A DNA stretch of 64,000 nucleotides from DASXVX01 sp036504075 (GCA_036504075.1 DASXVX010000008.1:4561-68560); one strand, 5' to 3'. Counted from the stretch's first letter, positions 16,822 through 25,956 are shown. Translations and numbers: made by a program. The notes: generated by a model from the sequence alone, not told the origin.

Positions 16822-17757
16822 TTACTTGAGGCCCATCAAGTACCGCGCGATGTTGGTAATCTCCGCGTCGGACAGCTTGTTCTTAAACCGCGGCATGTAG
16901 TACGGCCCTTCGGAGAGGATCTTGGAATTCAGGTTCAGGTTCGGGGTAACCGCCGCCCGGTTGGCGCTCCAGTAAACCGGCATGCGCTGTTCGTGCGGCA
17001 TCGCCTGCGGATGCTCCAGGTCCTTGGGATCCACGTTGGCGTACTTGATCCAGTTTTCCAGGAAAGCCTGATCGACGCCCCAGGTGCCAACATGGGTCAG
17101 ATCGGGACCGATTTTGGCGCCCTTGGCTCCGATGGTGTGGCAGGTCAGGCACTGCGACTTGCCCAGGTTCCGGAGCAGCGCCTTGGCCGACGCATCCACA
17201 TCGGGATTGGCGGAGTCGGGCAGCGGAATCACGCCGCTGGCATCCGGCTTCAGGTCCGAGTCCTGTGGCGGCGCATCAGACGTGCCCGGAATGTTCCACT
17301 GGCTACCGTCCTTGTTCATGATAAACAGCGCCAGTTGTTTGATCGCGTCGTCATCCAGCGGGCCGCCGAAATCCCGGCCCCAGGCCGGCATCGCGGTATA
17401 GGAGATCCAACTGCCGTCCGGCAGTTGATGCCGCTCGAACGTCTGGCTGTTGCCCGGACGACCCTGCCGCAGGGTGTTCGAAATCAGGGTATACACGTCA
17501 CGGCCGGCCGGCGACGCCGGGTCGACCTGATTGGCCTTACGGTTCAGCGGCATGCCAATGACGCCTTCGCCGTGCGGGCCGTGGCACTGAATGCAGTTCT
17601 GGGCATAAATCTTGGCGCCATTGAGCACGTACTCGGAATGCTCCGTGGTTTCCGCCGCACCCATGCGGAATGGTTCCCGGAAACAATTGCCGAGCAGCAG
17701 GAGCCCGAGGAGAACGCTCAACAACGATATGATCTTATATTTTCGCTCGTTACGCAC
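16822..17757 (-). CDS. Membrane-anchored diheme cytochrome c of the quinol:cytochrome c reductase locus
   Basis: The GTG at 17757 follows AAAGGAG; a longer in-frame extension would cross the upstream microprotein gene. The 311-residue product has one N-terminal membrane segment (IISLLSVLLGLLLLG), a first cytochrome c domain with CIQCH near residue 53 and a second with CLTCH near 200, the second followed by IGPDLTHVG. Methionine ligands are likely in VIGMPL or MPAWG for domain 1 and MPRF or MPHEQ for domain 2. It would accept electrons from the Rieske/cytochrome b complex encoded just upstream, taking the place of the cytochrome c domain that Bacillus QcrC carries as a fusion. Confidence 0.88.
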   Translation of the reverse strand: MRNERKYKIISLLSVLLGLLLLGNCFREPFRMGAAETTEHSEYVLNGAKIYAQNCIQCHGPHGEGVIGMPLNRKANQVDPASPAGRDVYTLISNTLRQGRPGNSQTFERHQLPDGSWISYTAMPAWGRDFGGPLDDDAIKQLALFIMNKDGSQWNIPGTSDAPPQDSDLKPDASGVIPLPDSANPDVDASAKALLRNLGKSQCLTCHTIGAKGAKIGPDLTHVGTWGVDQAFLENWIKYANVDPKDLEHPQAMPHEQRMPVYWSANRAAVTPNLNLNSKILSEGPYYMPRFKNKLSDAEITNIARYLMGLK

Positions 17758-17795
17758 AGGCCGTGAGCTCCTTTCCCGCGACGGATTCCCGGGAG

Positions 17796-17960
17796 CTAGT
17801 AGTCGCCAATCCAGCGCTGGATGAAATAGACCGTGATCAACGTGCCCACAAACAGTACGAAGACCAGAAGCAGCTCCATCGCCTCGGACACGTGGATACC
17901 GTGGTACCACGGCGAGTGGATCGAGGATTCACCTTCCAGCAGGAGATTCAAAAAAGTCAT
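17796..17960 (-). CDS. 54-aa single-span membrane microprotein in the qcr operon
   Basis: This short frame starts at an ATG after AAGGGGGGC and fits exactly between qcrA and the diheme cytochrome gene. The product has a soluble amphipathic front with His/Trp (SIHSPWYHGIHVSE) and one membrane segment (LLLVFVLFVGTLITVYFI), ending in QRWIGDY. Position, ribosome site and spacing support it as a small subunit of the quinol:cytochrome c reductase, comparable in role to the tiny Pet subunits of b6f complexes. I know no named family for it. Confidence 0.75.
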   Translation of the reverse strand: MTFLNLLLEGESSIHSPWYHGIHVSEAMELLLVFVLFVGTLITVYFIQRWIGDY

Positions 17961-17974
17961 GTCAGATGCCCCCC

Positions 17975-18508
17975 TTACACTTTGGTCGCCTGGGTGGGCT
18001 CATACTTGGTCCGCTGATGGATTTTGCCGGTGTTGACGACGATCGTACCGTCTTTCCCGACTTCCATCTCCATGTAATCCAGGGGGCGGGGCGCCGGCCC
18101 GGCGACGTTTTGCCCGGTAATGTCATAGTGCGAACCGTGGCAAGGGCACATGAACAGGTTCTCGCCCTGCACCCAGGGAACGGTGCAGCCCAAGTGGACG
18201 CACTTCCAGTACAGGGCCATCAGCCCGTCGTCCGTGCGGGTCAGGTAGAACTTGCCCTCGCGCACCGGGAGCACTTCGCCGACTTTGATCTCGGCGAGCT
18301 TTTTGGGCACCGGGATGGGAGCGCCGAAACCCGTCAGTTTGATCGGCCAGAACATCAACCCGCTGCCGCCGGCTGCCGCGCCGAAGAACATGCCAATGGT
18401 GGTAAACATGCTACCACGGAGGAACTGGCGCTTCGTAACCCCCTCAGCAGGGGCAGCTGCGGGAGGAGCAGCGGCGCCTGCCGGGACCTTTTTATCATGA
18501 TCGGCCAT
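17975..18508 (-). CDS. qcrA: Rieske iron-sulfur protein of menaquinol:cytochrome c reductase
   Basis: A 177-residue Rieske protein. Residues 1-25 are Ala/Pro-rich, 26-55 form a twin-charged membrane anchor (KRQFLRGSMFTTIGMFFG), and the cluster-binding boxes are CVHLGC at 103-108 and CPCHGSHY at 121-128, giving ligands C103, H105, C121 and H124 with the C108-C123 disulfide. It passes electrons from quinol to the cytochrome c. It is placed between the microprotein gene and the subunit IV gene. Confidence 0.95.
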   Translation of the reverse strand: MADHDKKVPAGAAAPPAAAPAEGVTKRQFLRGSMFTTIGMFFGAAAGGSGLMFWPIKLTGFGAPIPVPKKLAEIKVGEVLPVREGKFYLTRTDDGLMALYWKCVHLGCTVPWVQGENLFMCPCHGSHYDITGQNVAGPAPRPLDYMEMEVGKDGTIVVNTGKIHQRTKYEPTQATKV

Positions 18509-18550
18509 ATCGCTTCACCCTTCCCTTTCAGGTTATCGCTGCCCTGCCGA

Positions 18551-19318
<768 letters not shown>

Positions 19319-19330
19319 GTGGTCCCCTCC

Positions 19331-20107
19331 CTACTTCTCGACTGTCACTTGCGGCGCGTTCAGCGGGGTCGTCTCGCCATCCTCGTCGTACGGGATGGGC
19401 GTCGAGATGCCGCCGTCCTTGCGGATGCGCCAGAAGTGCATGGCCATCAGGGCGATACATGCCAGCGGCAGCAGAATGACGTGCAGGGTGTACCAGCGGA
19501 TCAGGGTCGCCGGGCCGATGTCGTAGCCGCCAAGGAGCGCCTGCTGGACGTAGGTGCCGACCACAGGCGAAACCTTCGCCATGTTGGAGCCGACGGTGAT
19601 GGCCCAGAACGCAAGCTGATCCCAGGGCAGCAGGTAGCCGGTAAAGGAGAGCAACACGGTGATCAGGAACAGCACGACGCCGATCACCCAGTTAAACTCG
19701 CGGGGCGATTTGTAGGAACCGGTGAAGAAAACCCGGGTCATGTGCAGCCAGACGGAAATGACCATGGCGTGTGCCGCCCACCGGTGCATATTGCGGGCGA
19801 ACGGGCCGAAAATGACGTTGGTGTTCAGCAGGTGCATCGATTGGTAGCCGTGCGGCACCGCCGGCACATAGTAGAACATGAGCCACACGCCGGTAACCGT
19901 CAGGATCAGGAACATGAGCAGGCTCAAGCCGCCGAGACCCCACGTGTAGTTCACACGCACGGCGCGGCGGGGTAATTTGACCGGGTGCAGGTGGAGCACC
20001 ACACTGTTCAGAATTACCAGGACCTGGTTACGAGGAGTGTCGGGATAATCATTGCGGTAGATCGACTTATACAGCGTGGTATTCTTCATTTTTGTCCAAA
20101 GACCCAC
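19331..20107 (-). CDS. qcrB: Cytochrome b subunit of menaquinol:cytochrome c reductase
   Basis: A 258-residue four-helix cytochrome b (b6 type). Haem-ligand histidines occur in the paired segments HRWAAHAMVISVWLHMTRVF (about residues 100-120) and in the last helix HVILLPLACIALMAMHFWRI. The quinol-site part GYLLPWDQLAFWA is present near 150. The GTG at 20107 is chosen because AAGGGAGGTG lies nine bases before it; the ATG six codons later has no ribosome site. It heads the operon qcrB-subunit IV-qcrA-microprotein-cytochrome c. The 268 bases upstream hold an AT-rich segment with TATACT at 20205-20210 but no clear -35. Confidence 0.92.
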   Translation of the reverse strand: MGLWTKMKNTTLYKSIYRNDYPDTPRNQVLVILNSVVLHLHPVKLPRRAVRVNYTWGLGGLSLLMFLILTVTGVWLMFYYVPAVPHGYQSMHLLNTNVIFGPFARNMHRWAAHAMVISVWLHMTRVFFTGSYKSPREFNWVIGVVLFLITVLLSFTGYLLPWDQLAFWAITVGSNMAKVSPVVGTYVQQALLGGYDIGPATLIRWYTLHVILLPLACIALMAMHFWRIRKDGGISTPIPYDEDGETTPLNAPQVTVEK

Positions 20108-20375
20108 CGAAGCAGCACCTCCCTTGGATGGGACCAAATAGCTCTAGCGCAAGCCAAGGCCTACTGCAGCACCGCGTGACTGCATGCATTGGTCTTCAAA
20201 CCATAGTATAGTTCTTTCTTACTACCCAAATTCCTTCGTGGCACATGTCACCCCGCACATTCTATCTCCGATCCATAGTACCAGAGTTACTTGACATGAC
20301 GGCATCGGGAAAGCAACGGATAGCGAAGTAAGGTGCGCGCAGGAGGGACGGATAGTCCGGCCTGGCTCTTGTTCC

Positions 20376-21614
20376 CTAGTTCCCCACGACATGCACCGTG
20401 TGGAAGGTGACCAATGTGCCAGATTTCGCGCCCGCCGCAGTCACGTCAAACGGGTAGAGGCCGCGCTGGTACTGGGTTGGAGCGATTCGTAGCGTCACGT
20501 CGGCCTTCTCGCCGGGTGCGAGGTCCACCTGGTCGTGTTCGAAAGTCGCCCAACCTTCGGGCAGCCCGGTGGCGAAAAGCCGGAAGGTATCGGGCACGCT
20601 TCCGAGGTTGACAACCGACACCCGCATGACCGAGCCCCCGCTGTATGCGCCTCCCGCCATGAGCACGGCCCGGTGGTCCTTGGCTACCACCAGGTCGATC
20701 AGCGAGCGGCGGGCCAGGCCGTAGGCCGTGCCACCCAGGAGCAGCAGCGTCAGGACACCGGGAACGATCAGGCGCGGGGCCATCCGTTTCAGGTCTTTCA
20801 GCACCGTGCGCTGTTCGCCGACCCGAATGGCATTATGCCCAGAGCCGACCACAAAGTTTAGCACCCGGGGAACTTTGCGGGCGCCCGAGACCAACTGACA
20901 GGCGTCGAGGCAGTCGCCACAGGTCACGCAGTCCTTCTGCACCATGGTCCGCGGGTCCACGTCCATGTAGCAGATCTCGGCGCAGAGGCCGCAAGTCGCG
21001 CAAATATCCTGGTGCTGCGGCAGGTTGAACAGCTCCAGGTGCATGGTCGCGTCGTTGCTGATGATGGCCTGCAGGTGGCCGTAAGGACAGACCACTTTGC
21101 AGATGTCGGTCCGCCACCAGGCCATGGCTGCGGCAAAGAAAGCCCCGAAGGCCAGAATCGTCACCGTGGGCGCCGGCGGCACTTCGCCGGCAGCAAACCG
21201 CCGGAGCAGGGCAACGCCGTCCGAGCCATAGCTCCAGAGCACGAACCCGCCCAGAATCCCCACCACCACCGATACCAGCACGGCGCCGAAGCGTCCGAAC
21301 CGGGCGTCCCACGAATGGCCCAGTTCGTTAAAGAGGTTCTGCGGGCAGACCCAGCCGCAGAAAACCCGGCCAAAGAGCAGGCTGGCGGCAATGATCACGT
21401 AGATCACACCCGTCATCAGCAAGCTGAACAGGAAGAAGTGCTTCACCCAGAGCCGCATCCCGAACAGGTAGAGCGACACGGATTGGATGTCGAACCGGAA
21501 AATGTGCAGAAACGGGGCCAGAACCAGGAGGCTGAGGATCGCCAACTGGGAAACCCGGCGGTAGCGGCGGATATTGTACTGCACTTTGCCAAGACGGCTT
21601 GCCGTGACGGACAC
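20376..21614 (-). CDS. ccoG: CcoG/FixG-like polyferredoxin membrane protein
   Basis: A 412-residue membrane protein with the FixG/CcoG order: N-terminal helices, the FGRVFCGWVCPQNLF box near residue 85, a second cysteine-containing segment CKVVCPYG near 170, two ferredoxin motifs CATCGLCAEICYM and CVTCGDCLDAC near 205-245, and a C-terminal Ig-like FixG domain (residues 310-412). CcoG reduces copper for cbb3 oxidase assembly in proteobacteria. It follows the cbb3-type genes across a hairpin, which supports the assignment; NapH-type proteins share parts of the fold. Confidence 0.85.
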   Translation of the reverse strand: MSVTASRLGKVQYNIRRYRRVSQLAILSLLVLAPFLHIFRFDIQSVSLYLFGMRLWVKHFFLFSLLMTGVIYVIIAASLLFGRVFCGWVCPQNLFNELGHSWDARFGRFGAVLVSVVVGILGGFVLWSYGSDGVALLRRFAAGEVPPAPTVTILAFGAFFAAAMAWWRTDICKVVCPYGHLQAIISNDATMHLELFNLPQHQDICATCGLCAEICYMDVDPRTMVQKDCVTCGDCLDACQLVSGARKVPRVLNFVVGSGHNAIRVGEQRTVLKDLKRMAPRLIVPGVLTLLLLGGTAYGLARRSLIDLVVAKDHRAVLMAGGAYSGGSVMRVSVVNLGSVPDTFRLFATGLPEGWATFEHDQVDLAPGEKADVTLRIAPTQYQRGLYPFDVTAAGAKSGTLVTFHTVHVVGN

Positions 21615-21633
21615 CTCCTCCGGCGGGCCAATA

Positions 21634-21666
21634 ACCCCCTCGCCTGACCCGAGCGAGGGGGTGTTT
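21634..21666. terminator. Hairpin between the oxidase operon and ccoG
   Basis: ACCCCCTCGC and GCGAGGGGGT form a 10-bp stem just after the stop of the 52-aa gene. There is no long T tract on the minus strand, so it may only attenuate transcription into ccoG. Confidence 0.6.
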
Positions 21667-21670
21667 TCAC

Positions 21671-21829
21671 CTAAAAGCCGGTCGGGCTGTTCGCGCCGAA
21701 CTTCAGGTAGGTGAAGAGGTAGTACACAAAGAAGGCCGCGATCACCAGGTATACGAGCAGCAAGAACTTCGGCACCGGCGCCCCGTGGTCATGGGCCGCC
21801 TCGTGCGCTTCACGCTTTTCATCCGACAT
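21671..21829 (-). CDS. 52-aa membrane microprotein of the cbb3-type oxidase operon
   Basis: The ATG at 21829 follows AGGAGGTG, and the frame fits neatly after the CcoQ-like gene. The product has a charged, His-rich N-terminus (KREAHEAAHDHG) and one membrane segment (KFLLLVYLVIAAFFVYYLF). Location makes it a likely accessory subunit or assembly peptide of the oxidase. The two His-x-x-x-His-type spacings in the front part could bind copper or haem, which is inference. Confidence 0.72.
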   Translation of the reverse strand: MSDEKREAHEAAHDHGAPVPKFLLLVYLVIAAFFVYYLFTYLKFGANSPTGF

Positions 21830-21857
21830 TGTCAGCACCTCCTGTCGCTACTGCCCG

Positions 21858-22040
21858 CTAGTGGGCAACCGGCTTGTCGTCTTCAACCACCTTGTACTTG
21901 ACCTCTTCTTTCAGCGAGGTCGTGCCGGTGGCTACCGCCCAGTAAATGATGCCGCCGATCAAAATCCAGAGCAGCAGCACCAGGAAGGCAATAAAGCCGG
22001 TGGACTGCGCCAGGTCGCCAAACTCCATCCATCCGTCCAT
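21858..22040 (-). CDS. Small CcoQ-like membrane subunit
   Basis: A 60-residue protein with a single membrane helix (GFIAFLVLLLWILIGGIIYWAV, near residues 15-36) and a charged C-terminal tail (KEEVKYKVVEDD). Its start follows GGGAGGG. Size, topology and place right after ccoO match CcoQ-type subunits, although sequence similarity to the proteobacterial protein cannot be claimed. Confidence 0.7.
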   Translation of the reverse strand: MDGWMEFGDLAQSTGFIAFLVLLLWILIGGIIYWAVATGTTSLKEEVKYKVVEDDKPVAH

Positions 22041-22067
22041 AACGGCGCCCTCCCTTCTGTTCGAACG

Positions 22068-23024
22068 CTACTCCTTCAGGCCTTTGATGTAGGTGGTCAG
22101 CGCCCAGCGCTGTTCATCCGTCAGGCCGAGGGACTTCCAGGAGGGCATGCCGGACGGGGTGCCGTCCTGCTTCAGCGTGCCTTCCGAAATGACCCAGTAC
22201 AGGAACTGGTCGGAGTTGGACGTGGCCGCCTGGTACCAGTCGGCCGGGAACGGCGCCGCCGCCCAACCCTTGGCGGCGTCCTTGCCGTGCATGTCCTGAC
22301 CGTGACAGCTCAGGCAGCCCTTCTCCTTGATCAACTGCTCGGCCATGGCCTTTACCGAGGCGTCGCCGGGCTTGAAGGGGTTCTGGGCGGCCTTGTACTC
22401 ATCGGGGATGATGTCGTCCTTCTGGGCGTAAATGTCCCCGTTCATGAATTTCGCCAGGTGCTTGATCGGGATCGACCAGTCACGCAAGGAGAGCAGGTAC
22501 TCGGCCAGGGCGTCCAGCTCGTTGTCGGGCAGGTGCGCGAAAGACGGCATAATCGAGTTGGGTTCCGTGGACCGCGGGTCCTTCAGGTGCGCGATCTGCC
22601 AGTCCTTGGAGGGCCAGCGGTGGCCGACGTACTTCAGGTCGGGGCCGGTCCGCTCCGTTCCCAGCAGGGCCGGATTGTCATTCGAATAGTCGCCCGGGCG
22701 GGTCGGCCGGTCGCCGGCGGTGGTGCCGTCCGCCAGTTTGGTGGCGGGTGCCCGGAACGCGTTGTCGTTGTCAATGGTCCGGACCTGCTGCGTGTGGCAG
22801 TAGAAGCAGCCTTCCCGCCGATAGATCTCGCGACCTTGGGCCACCTTGGCGCTGATCTCCTTGCCGTCGTTGTCCAGGCCGGTGTACCGGGGCGCGGCCG
22901 GGGTGGACGCGTACAGGTCGGACTGCATGAGCGGCACCGCTACGGTAACGATGACCGCGAACATCAGCAGCAGGAACGCACCGATCCCCAGGAGCACGGC
23001 ATTCTTTTCGAGTTTCTCGCCCAT
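22068..23024 (-). CDS. ccoO: cbb3-type oxidase cytochrome c subunit, two haem motifs (CcoO with added domain)
   Basis: The 318-residue product starts with one membrane anchor (residues 9-31), then a CcoO domain with CFYCH at 73-77 followed by QVRTI, the typical CcoO context. RTGPDLKYVGHRWPSKDWQ and the ligand region NSIMPSFAHL follow. A second small cytochrome c domain with CLSCH near residue 236 and GTPSGMPSW occupies the C-terminal third. This fusion can replace the separate diheme CcoP, which is absent from the locus. It lies 18 bases after ccoN. Confidence 0.92.
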   Translation of the reverse strand: MGEKLEKNAVLLGIGAFLLLMFAVIVTVAVPLMQSDLYASTPAAPRYTGLDNDGKEISAKVAQGREIYRREGCFYCHTQQVRTIDNDNAFRAPATKLADGTTAGDRPTRPGDYSNDNPALLGTERTGPDLKYVGHRWPSKDWQIAHLKDPRSTEPNSIMPSFAHLPDNELDALAEYLLSLRDWSIPIKHLAKFMNGDIYAQKDDIIPDEYKAAQNPFKPGDASVKAMAEQLIKEKGCLSCHGQDMHGKDAAKGWAAAPFPADWYQAATSNSDQFLYWVISEGTLKQDGTPSGMPSWKSLGLTDEQRWALTTYIKGLKE

Positions 23025-23042
23025 GATGTGCGTGCTCCCTCC

Positions 23043-24434
23043 TTACGCCTTGACCGTGGTGCCGATTTCGAGCTGGAACGCCTTGCCGGCCCGTGCGGTC
23101 TTGTAAATGTTGTAGATAAAGAGCACCTGTCCGCTGAGAATCATGATGCCGCCGATCAAGCGGGTCCAGTTGTACGGCTTCATGGCGATCACCGACTGGA
23201 TGAACAGGTTGGACTGGTTCTCCGCCCACCAGGTGCCCTGCACGAGACCGCCAATGGTCAGCGAGACGAAGAACAGCGTGAAGCCGATGAGCGACATCCA
23301 GAAATGCCAGTCCATGAGCGCCGGCGACCAGATATCCTTGCCGATCAGCCGGGGCAGCGCATAGTAGATCGAAGCGAACATGATGAACGAGAACGTGCCC
23401 AGCAAGGCGAGATGCGCATGGCCCACGACCCAGACGGTAAAGTGGGTGATGGCGCTGACCGAGCGCAGGGCCTGCATGGGGCCCTGGAAGCAGGTAATGA
23501 AGTAGAAGACCATGGCGGAGACGAGGAACTTGAGCGGCACCGATTCCTTCACCGTGCCCCACTTGCCGCTGAGGGTGCCATAGAAGTTCACCAGCACTGT
23601 CCAGACCGGGATGATGAGGGTCACGGAGAAAGCGATGGCGACGGTCTGCAGCCAGTAGGGCACCGGGCCGTTCACCAGGTGATGGGCGCCGGTGGGGCCG
23701 TACACGAAGAAGATGACCCAGAAGCCGATCATGGAAAGCCGGTGGCTGAAAATCGGCTTGCCGATCATTTTGGGCAGCAGGTAGTAGACGGCGCCGACGC
23801 CGACCGGGGTGAACCAGTAGCCCAGGATGTTATGTCCGTAGAACCAGTTGGCCACCGCGTCGTTGACGCCGGTGATCGGGTTGGCCGGCATGAGGAACTG
23901 GTTGCCGACAATGTAGACGATCGGCGTCGTGACCACGGCGCCCAGCATGTACCAGGCAGTGACGTACAATTCTTTCTCTTTGCGGGTGGCGAACGTCATG
24001 AGCACGTTGACGCCGACCAGGCCGAACATGACGACCGTGGCCCACTTGAGCGGCCAGGGCTGCTCGGCGTACTCACGGCCGGTGTTGAAGCCCGACAGCA
24101 GTGCGACGGCATAGGCGGTCATGAGCACGCTGTGCCAGATCATGGTAAAGTTTCCGAGCCGCTCGCTCCAGAGCTTGGTGCCGAGCAGGCGGGGCACCAT
24201 GTAGAACAAGGTGGCAAAATAGGCGCCGCTCAACCAGCCGAACATCACCAGGTTGGTGTGCACGGGCCGAACGCGGCCGAACGTGAAGTAGTCCAAGATC
24301 GGCAGGCCTTTAACCAGGTCCGGAAATAGCAACAGGGTGGCAGCGAACAGGCCGAAACTCATGCCAATGGCCATCCAGGTGACGGCCGCATAGTAGAAGT
24401 TCCGGCTGGAAGAGCCTTCTGCTTTACTGAGCAC
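23043..24434 (-). CDS. ccoN: cbb3-type cytochrome c oxidase subunit I
   Basis: The 463-residue catalytic subunit of a haem-copper oxidase of the cbb3 (C) family, reducing oxygen to water at the membrane. About twelve helices are predicted. Ligand histidines can be seen in VRPVHTNLVMFGW near 60, in the Cu-B helix FYGHNILGYWFTP near 200, in GAHHLVNGP near 250 and in VVGHAHLALLG near 335. It follows the 223-aa membrane protein gene by 24 bases. Confidence 0.95.
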   Translation of the reverse strand: MLSKAEGSSSRNFYYAAVTWMAIGMSFGLFAATLLLFPDLVKGLPILDYFTFGRVRPVHTNLVMFGWLSGAYFATLFYMVPRLLGTKLWSERLGNFTMIWHSVLMTAYAVALLSGFNTGREYAEQPWPLKWATVVMFGLVGVNVLMTFATRKEKELYVTAWYMLGAVVTTPIVYIVGNQFLMPANPITGVNDAVANWFYGHNILGYWFTPVGVGAVYYLLPKMIGKPIFSHRLSMIGFWVIFFVYGPTGAHHLVNGPVPYWLQTVAIAFSVTLIIPVWTVLVNFYGTLSGKWGTVKESVPLKFLVSAMVFYFITCFQGPMQALRSVSAITHFTVWVVGHAHLALLGTFSFIMFASIYYALPRLIGKDIWSPALMDWHFWMSLIGFTLFFVSLTIGGLVQGTWWAENQSNLFIQSVIAMKPYNWTRLIGGIMILSGQVLFIYNIYKTARAGKAFQLEIGTTVKA

Positions 24435-24458
24435 TTTCTCTCCTCCCCTACACGTTTC

Positions 24459-25130
24459 TCACGGCGTACCCGCGGGCATCGGCATTTGTCCGTGGTTGTG
24501 GTACTGGTGCTCATCGGGTCCGGGAACGTGGCTGGGGTTCGCCGCCAGGTGAAGAACGACGTAGAGCACGCCGCTGGTCAGAGACAGGGCCAGCACACCC
24601 ATTGCCGCAAACGGAATCAGCATCAGCCGGTGCTCTCCCGGCCGGTCGGTACGGCTGGCGGTCCGTTCCGCCGGATCGCCGTTGTCCATGATTATGTACT
24701 TGACCTTTTCCCCCATGTCCAGAACTCCGGTCCGTTTGGACAGCCAGTAGGCGACGCCGGAGAACAATCCGAAAACGGCCAGGGTGCCGAAGATCTGTTG
24801 GGTGGCCATGCGCCCGTACGCATCGCCGCCCAACGCCTGTTCCACGGAACCGAGCCTGGCGACATGGTAGCCGCCGCCGGCGAGAATCACCACGCCGGCT
24901 GCCAGCAGCCACTTTCCCCAGCGGCGGCCGGCCGCCCGGAGACGGGCCGGCACGAGTCCCAGCAGCCCCAGCAGGCCCGCGAAGCCGACCACCAGGGCGA
25001 TGCCGCCGTACAGGCCCATCTGGTCGTTCTCGCCTCCGCTCAGGTGGTTGGCGGAGGCAATCCGGGGGGCCATCACCAGCAGGAACCCGGCGACGGTGGC
25101 AGAACGTGCGAGCAACTTCACCGTTCTCAT
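24459..25130 (-). CDS. Membrane protein heading the cbb3-type oxidase operon
   Basis: A 223-residue protein with a cleavable-looking N-terminal segment ending near ASA-N (residue 28) and four further hydrophobic segments. The C-terminal tail is His/Met/Pro-rich (HVPGPDEHQYHNHGQMPMP), a composition typical of copper-handling tails. It is the first gene of the operon, directly behind a good promoter. No family is recognised; a role in oxidase assembly or copper delivery fits the setting but is inferred. Confidence 0.65.
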   Translation of the reverse strand: MRTVKLLARSATVAGFLLVMAPRIASANHLSGGENDQMGLYGGIALVVGFAGLLGLLGLVPARLRAAGRRWGKWLLAAGVVILAGGGYHVARLGSVEQALGGDAYGRMATQQIFGTLAVFGLFSGVAYWLSKRTGVLDMGEKVKYIIMDNGDPAERTASRTDRPGEHRLMLIPFAAMGVLALSLTSGVLYVVLHLAANPSHVPGPDEHQYHNHGQMPMPAGTP

Positions 25131-25180
25131 ACCCTCACTCTCGCTAGACGGAAATAGTCCTTACGTACTAGTACTGCTTC

Positions 25181-25210
25181 AGTATGACCGAGTATGCATA
25201 ACCCCGTCAA
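25181..25210 (-). promoter_or_regulatory. sigma-A promoter of the cbb3-type oxidase operon
   Basis: TTGACG (25205-25210) and CATACT (25181-25186) with an 18-base spacer, about 50 bases before the first gene. Confidence 0.7.
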
Positions 25211-25358
25211 TATGTTGTGAATATCGGGAATGGAAAGGTAACATCTTGCGTTTCCGTGCGTTAAATGCTACATTTTTGTCGGTATATAAGCATTCGGTAC
25301 TGATGTACTCCCGTTTATTGTACCAGATCGGCCGATCGGGGCCATGCGACTAATCCCG

Positions 25359-25374
25359 TAGGGTATAGACCCTA
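25359..25374. promoter_or_regulatory. Palindrome upstream of the cupredoxin gene
   Basis: TAGGGT-ATAG-ACCCTA is a perfect inverted repeat in the 330-base gap between the divergent oxidase operon and the cupredoxin gene. A related TAGGTTATAGGG lies next to it. It could be an operator; no known regulator is matched. Confidence 0.4.
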
Positions 25375-25462
25375 GGTTATAGGGCAATTCTATTACGGTT
25401 GTAATCCGATTGAGCCGAGTTTTCTGCTATGGGATGATGCAGTTGAAAGGAAGGGGAAGCTA

Positions 25463-25831
25463 ATGAAGAAGATTTTGGTGTTTGCTCTGGCAGCGGTTCT
25501 CTCGCTGGGGATTCTGGCCGGTTGCGGCGGCGGTGGCAAGACGGTTCCGCTCACAGTCAACATGGGTGAAAACGGCGCAATGACCTATAGCCCGGCCACC
25601 CTCTCGGTAGCCAAGGGCGATGCGGTGGAGGTCACGCTGGTCAACAAGGACAGTGCTCAGGCCCACAGCTTCATTATCAACGAGCTGAACGTAAAGACCG
25701 AGCAGGTTCCCGCCGGCACGACCAAGAAGACCACATTCAAGGCGGATAAGGCCGGTACCTTTGAGTATTACTGCGACGTCCCGGGCCACAAGGACGGCGG
25801 CATGCATGGCACGCTCACCGTCAAGGGCTAA
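25463..25831 (+). CDS. Cupredoxin-domain lipoprotein (blue copper type)
   Basis: A 122-residue extracytoplasmic lipoprotein: signal peptide with lipobox LAGC at residue 21, a Gly spacer, then one cupredoxin domain. Type 1 copper ligands are visible as H68 (AHSF), C104 and H109 (YYCDVPGH) and M114 (GGMHG). AAAGGAAGGGGAAGC precedes the start. It is divergent from the oxidase operon and could donate electrons to it or pass copper; both are inferences from context. Confidence 0.9.
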   Translation: MKKILVFALAAVLSLGILAGCGGGGKTVPLTVNMGENGAMTYSPATLSVAKGDAVEVTLVNKDSAQAHSFIINELNVKTEQVPAGTTKKTTFKADKAGTFEYYCDVPGHKDGGMHGTLTVKG

Positions 25832-25844
25832 TGACAAACACAAA

Positions 25845-25875
25845 AACCGGGCAACGCCATGCGCTGCCCGGTTTT
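25845..25875 (+). terminator. Terminator of the cupredoxin gene
   Basis: AACCGGGCA pairs with TGCCCGGTT, followed by TTCTTCTT. Confidence 0.8.
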
Positions 25876-25880
25876 CTTCT

Positions 25881-25956
25881 TGGTGGAGCTGAAGGGACTC
25901 GAACCCTCGACCTTGGCCTTGCAAAGGCCCTGCTCTCCCAACTGAGCTACAGCCCC
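25881..25956 (-). tRNA. tRNA-Ala (anticodon TGC)
   Basis: The minus strand folds as a cloverleaf: acceptor GGGGCTG/CAGCTCC, D arm GCTC/GAGC, anticodon stem GGGCC/GGCCA with loop TTTGCAA, T arm GAGGG-TTCGAGT-CCCTT. The CCA end is encoded (25881-25883). Confidence 0.96.

Noticed and set aside
21861..24329. An 822-codon open frame on the plus strand across the cbb3-type oxidase genes
   Set aside because: Antisense to clearly identified ccoN and ccoO, no start signal and no recognisable motif.
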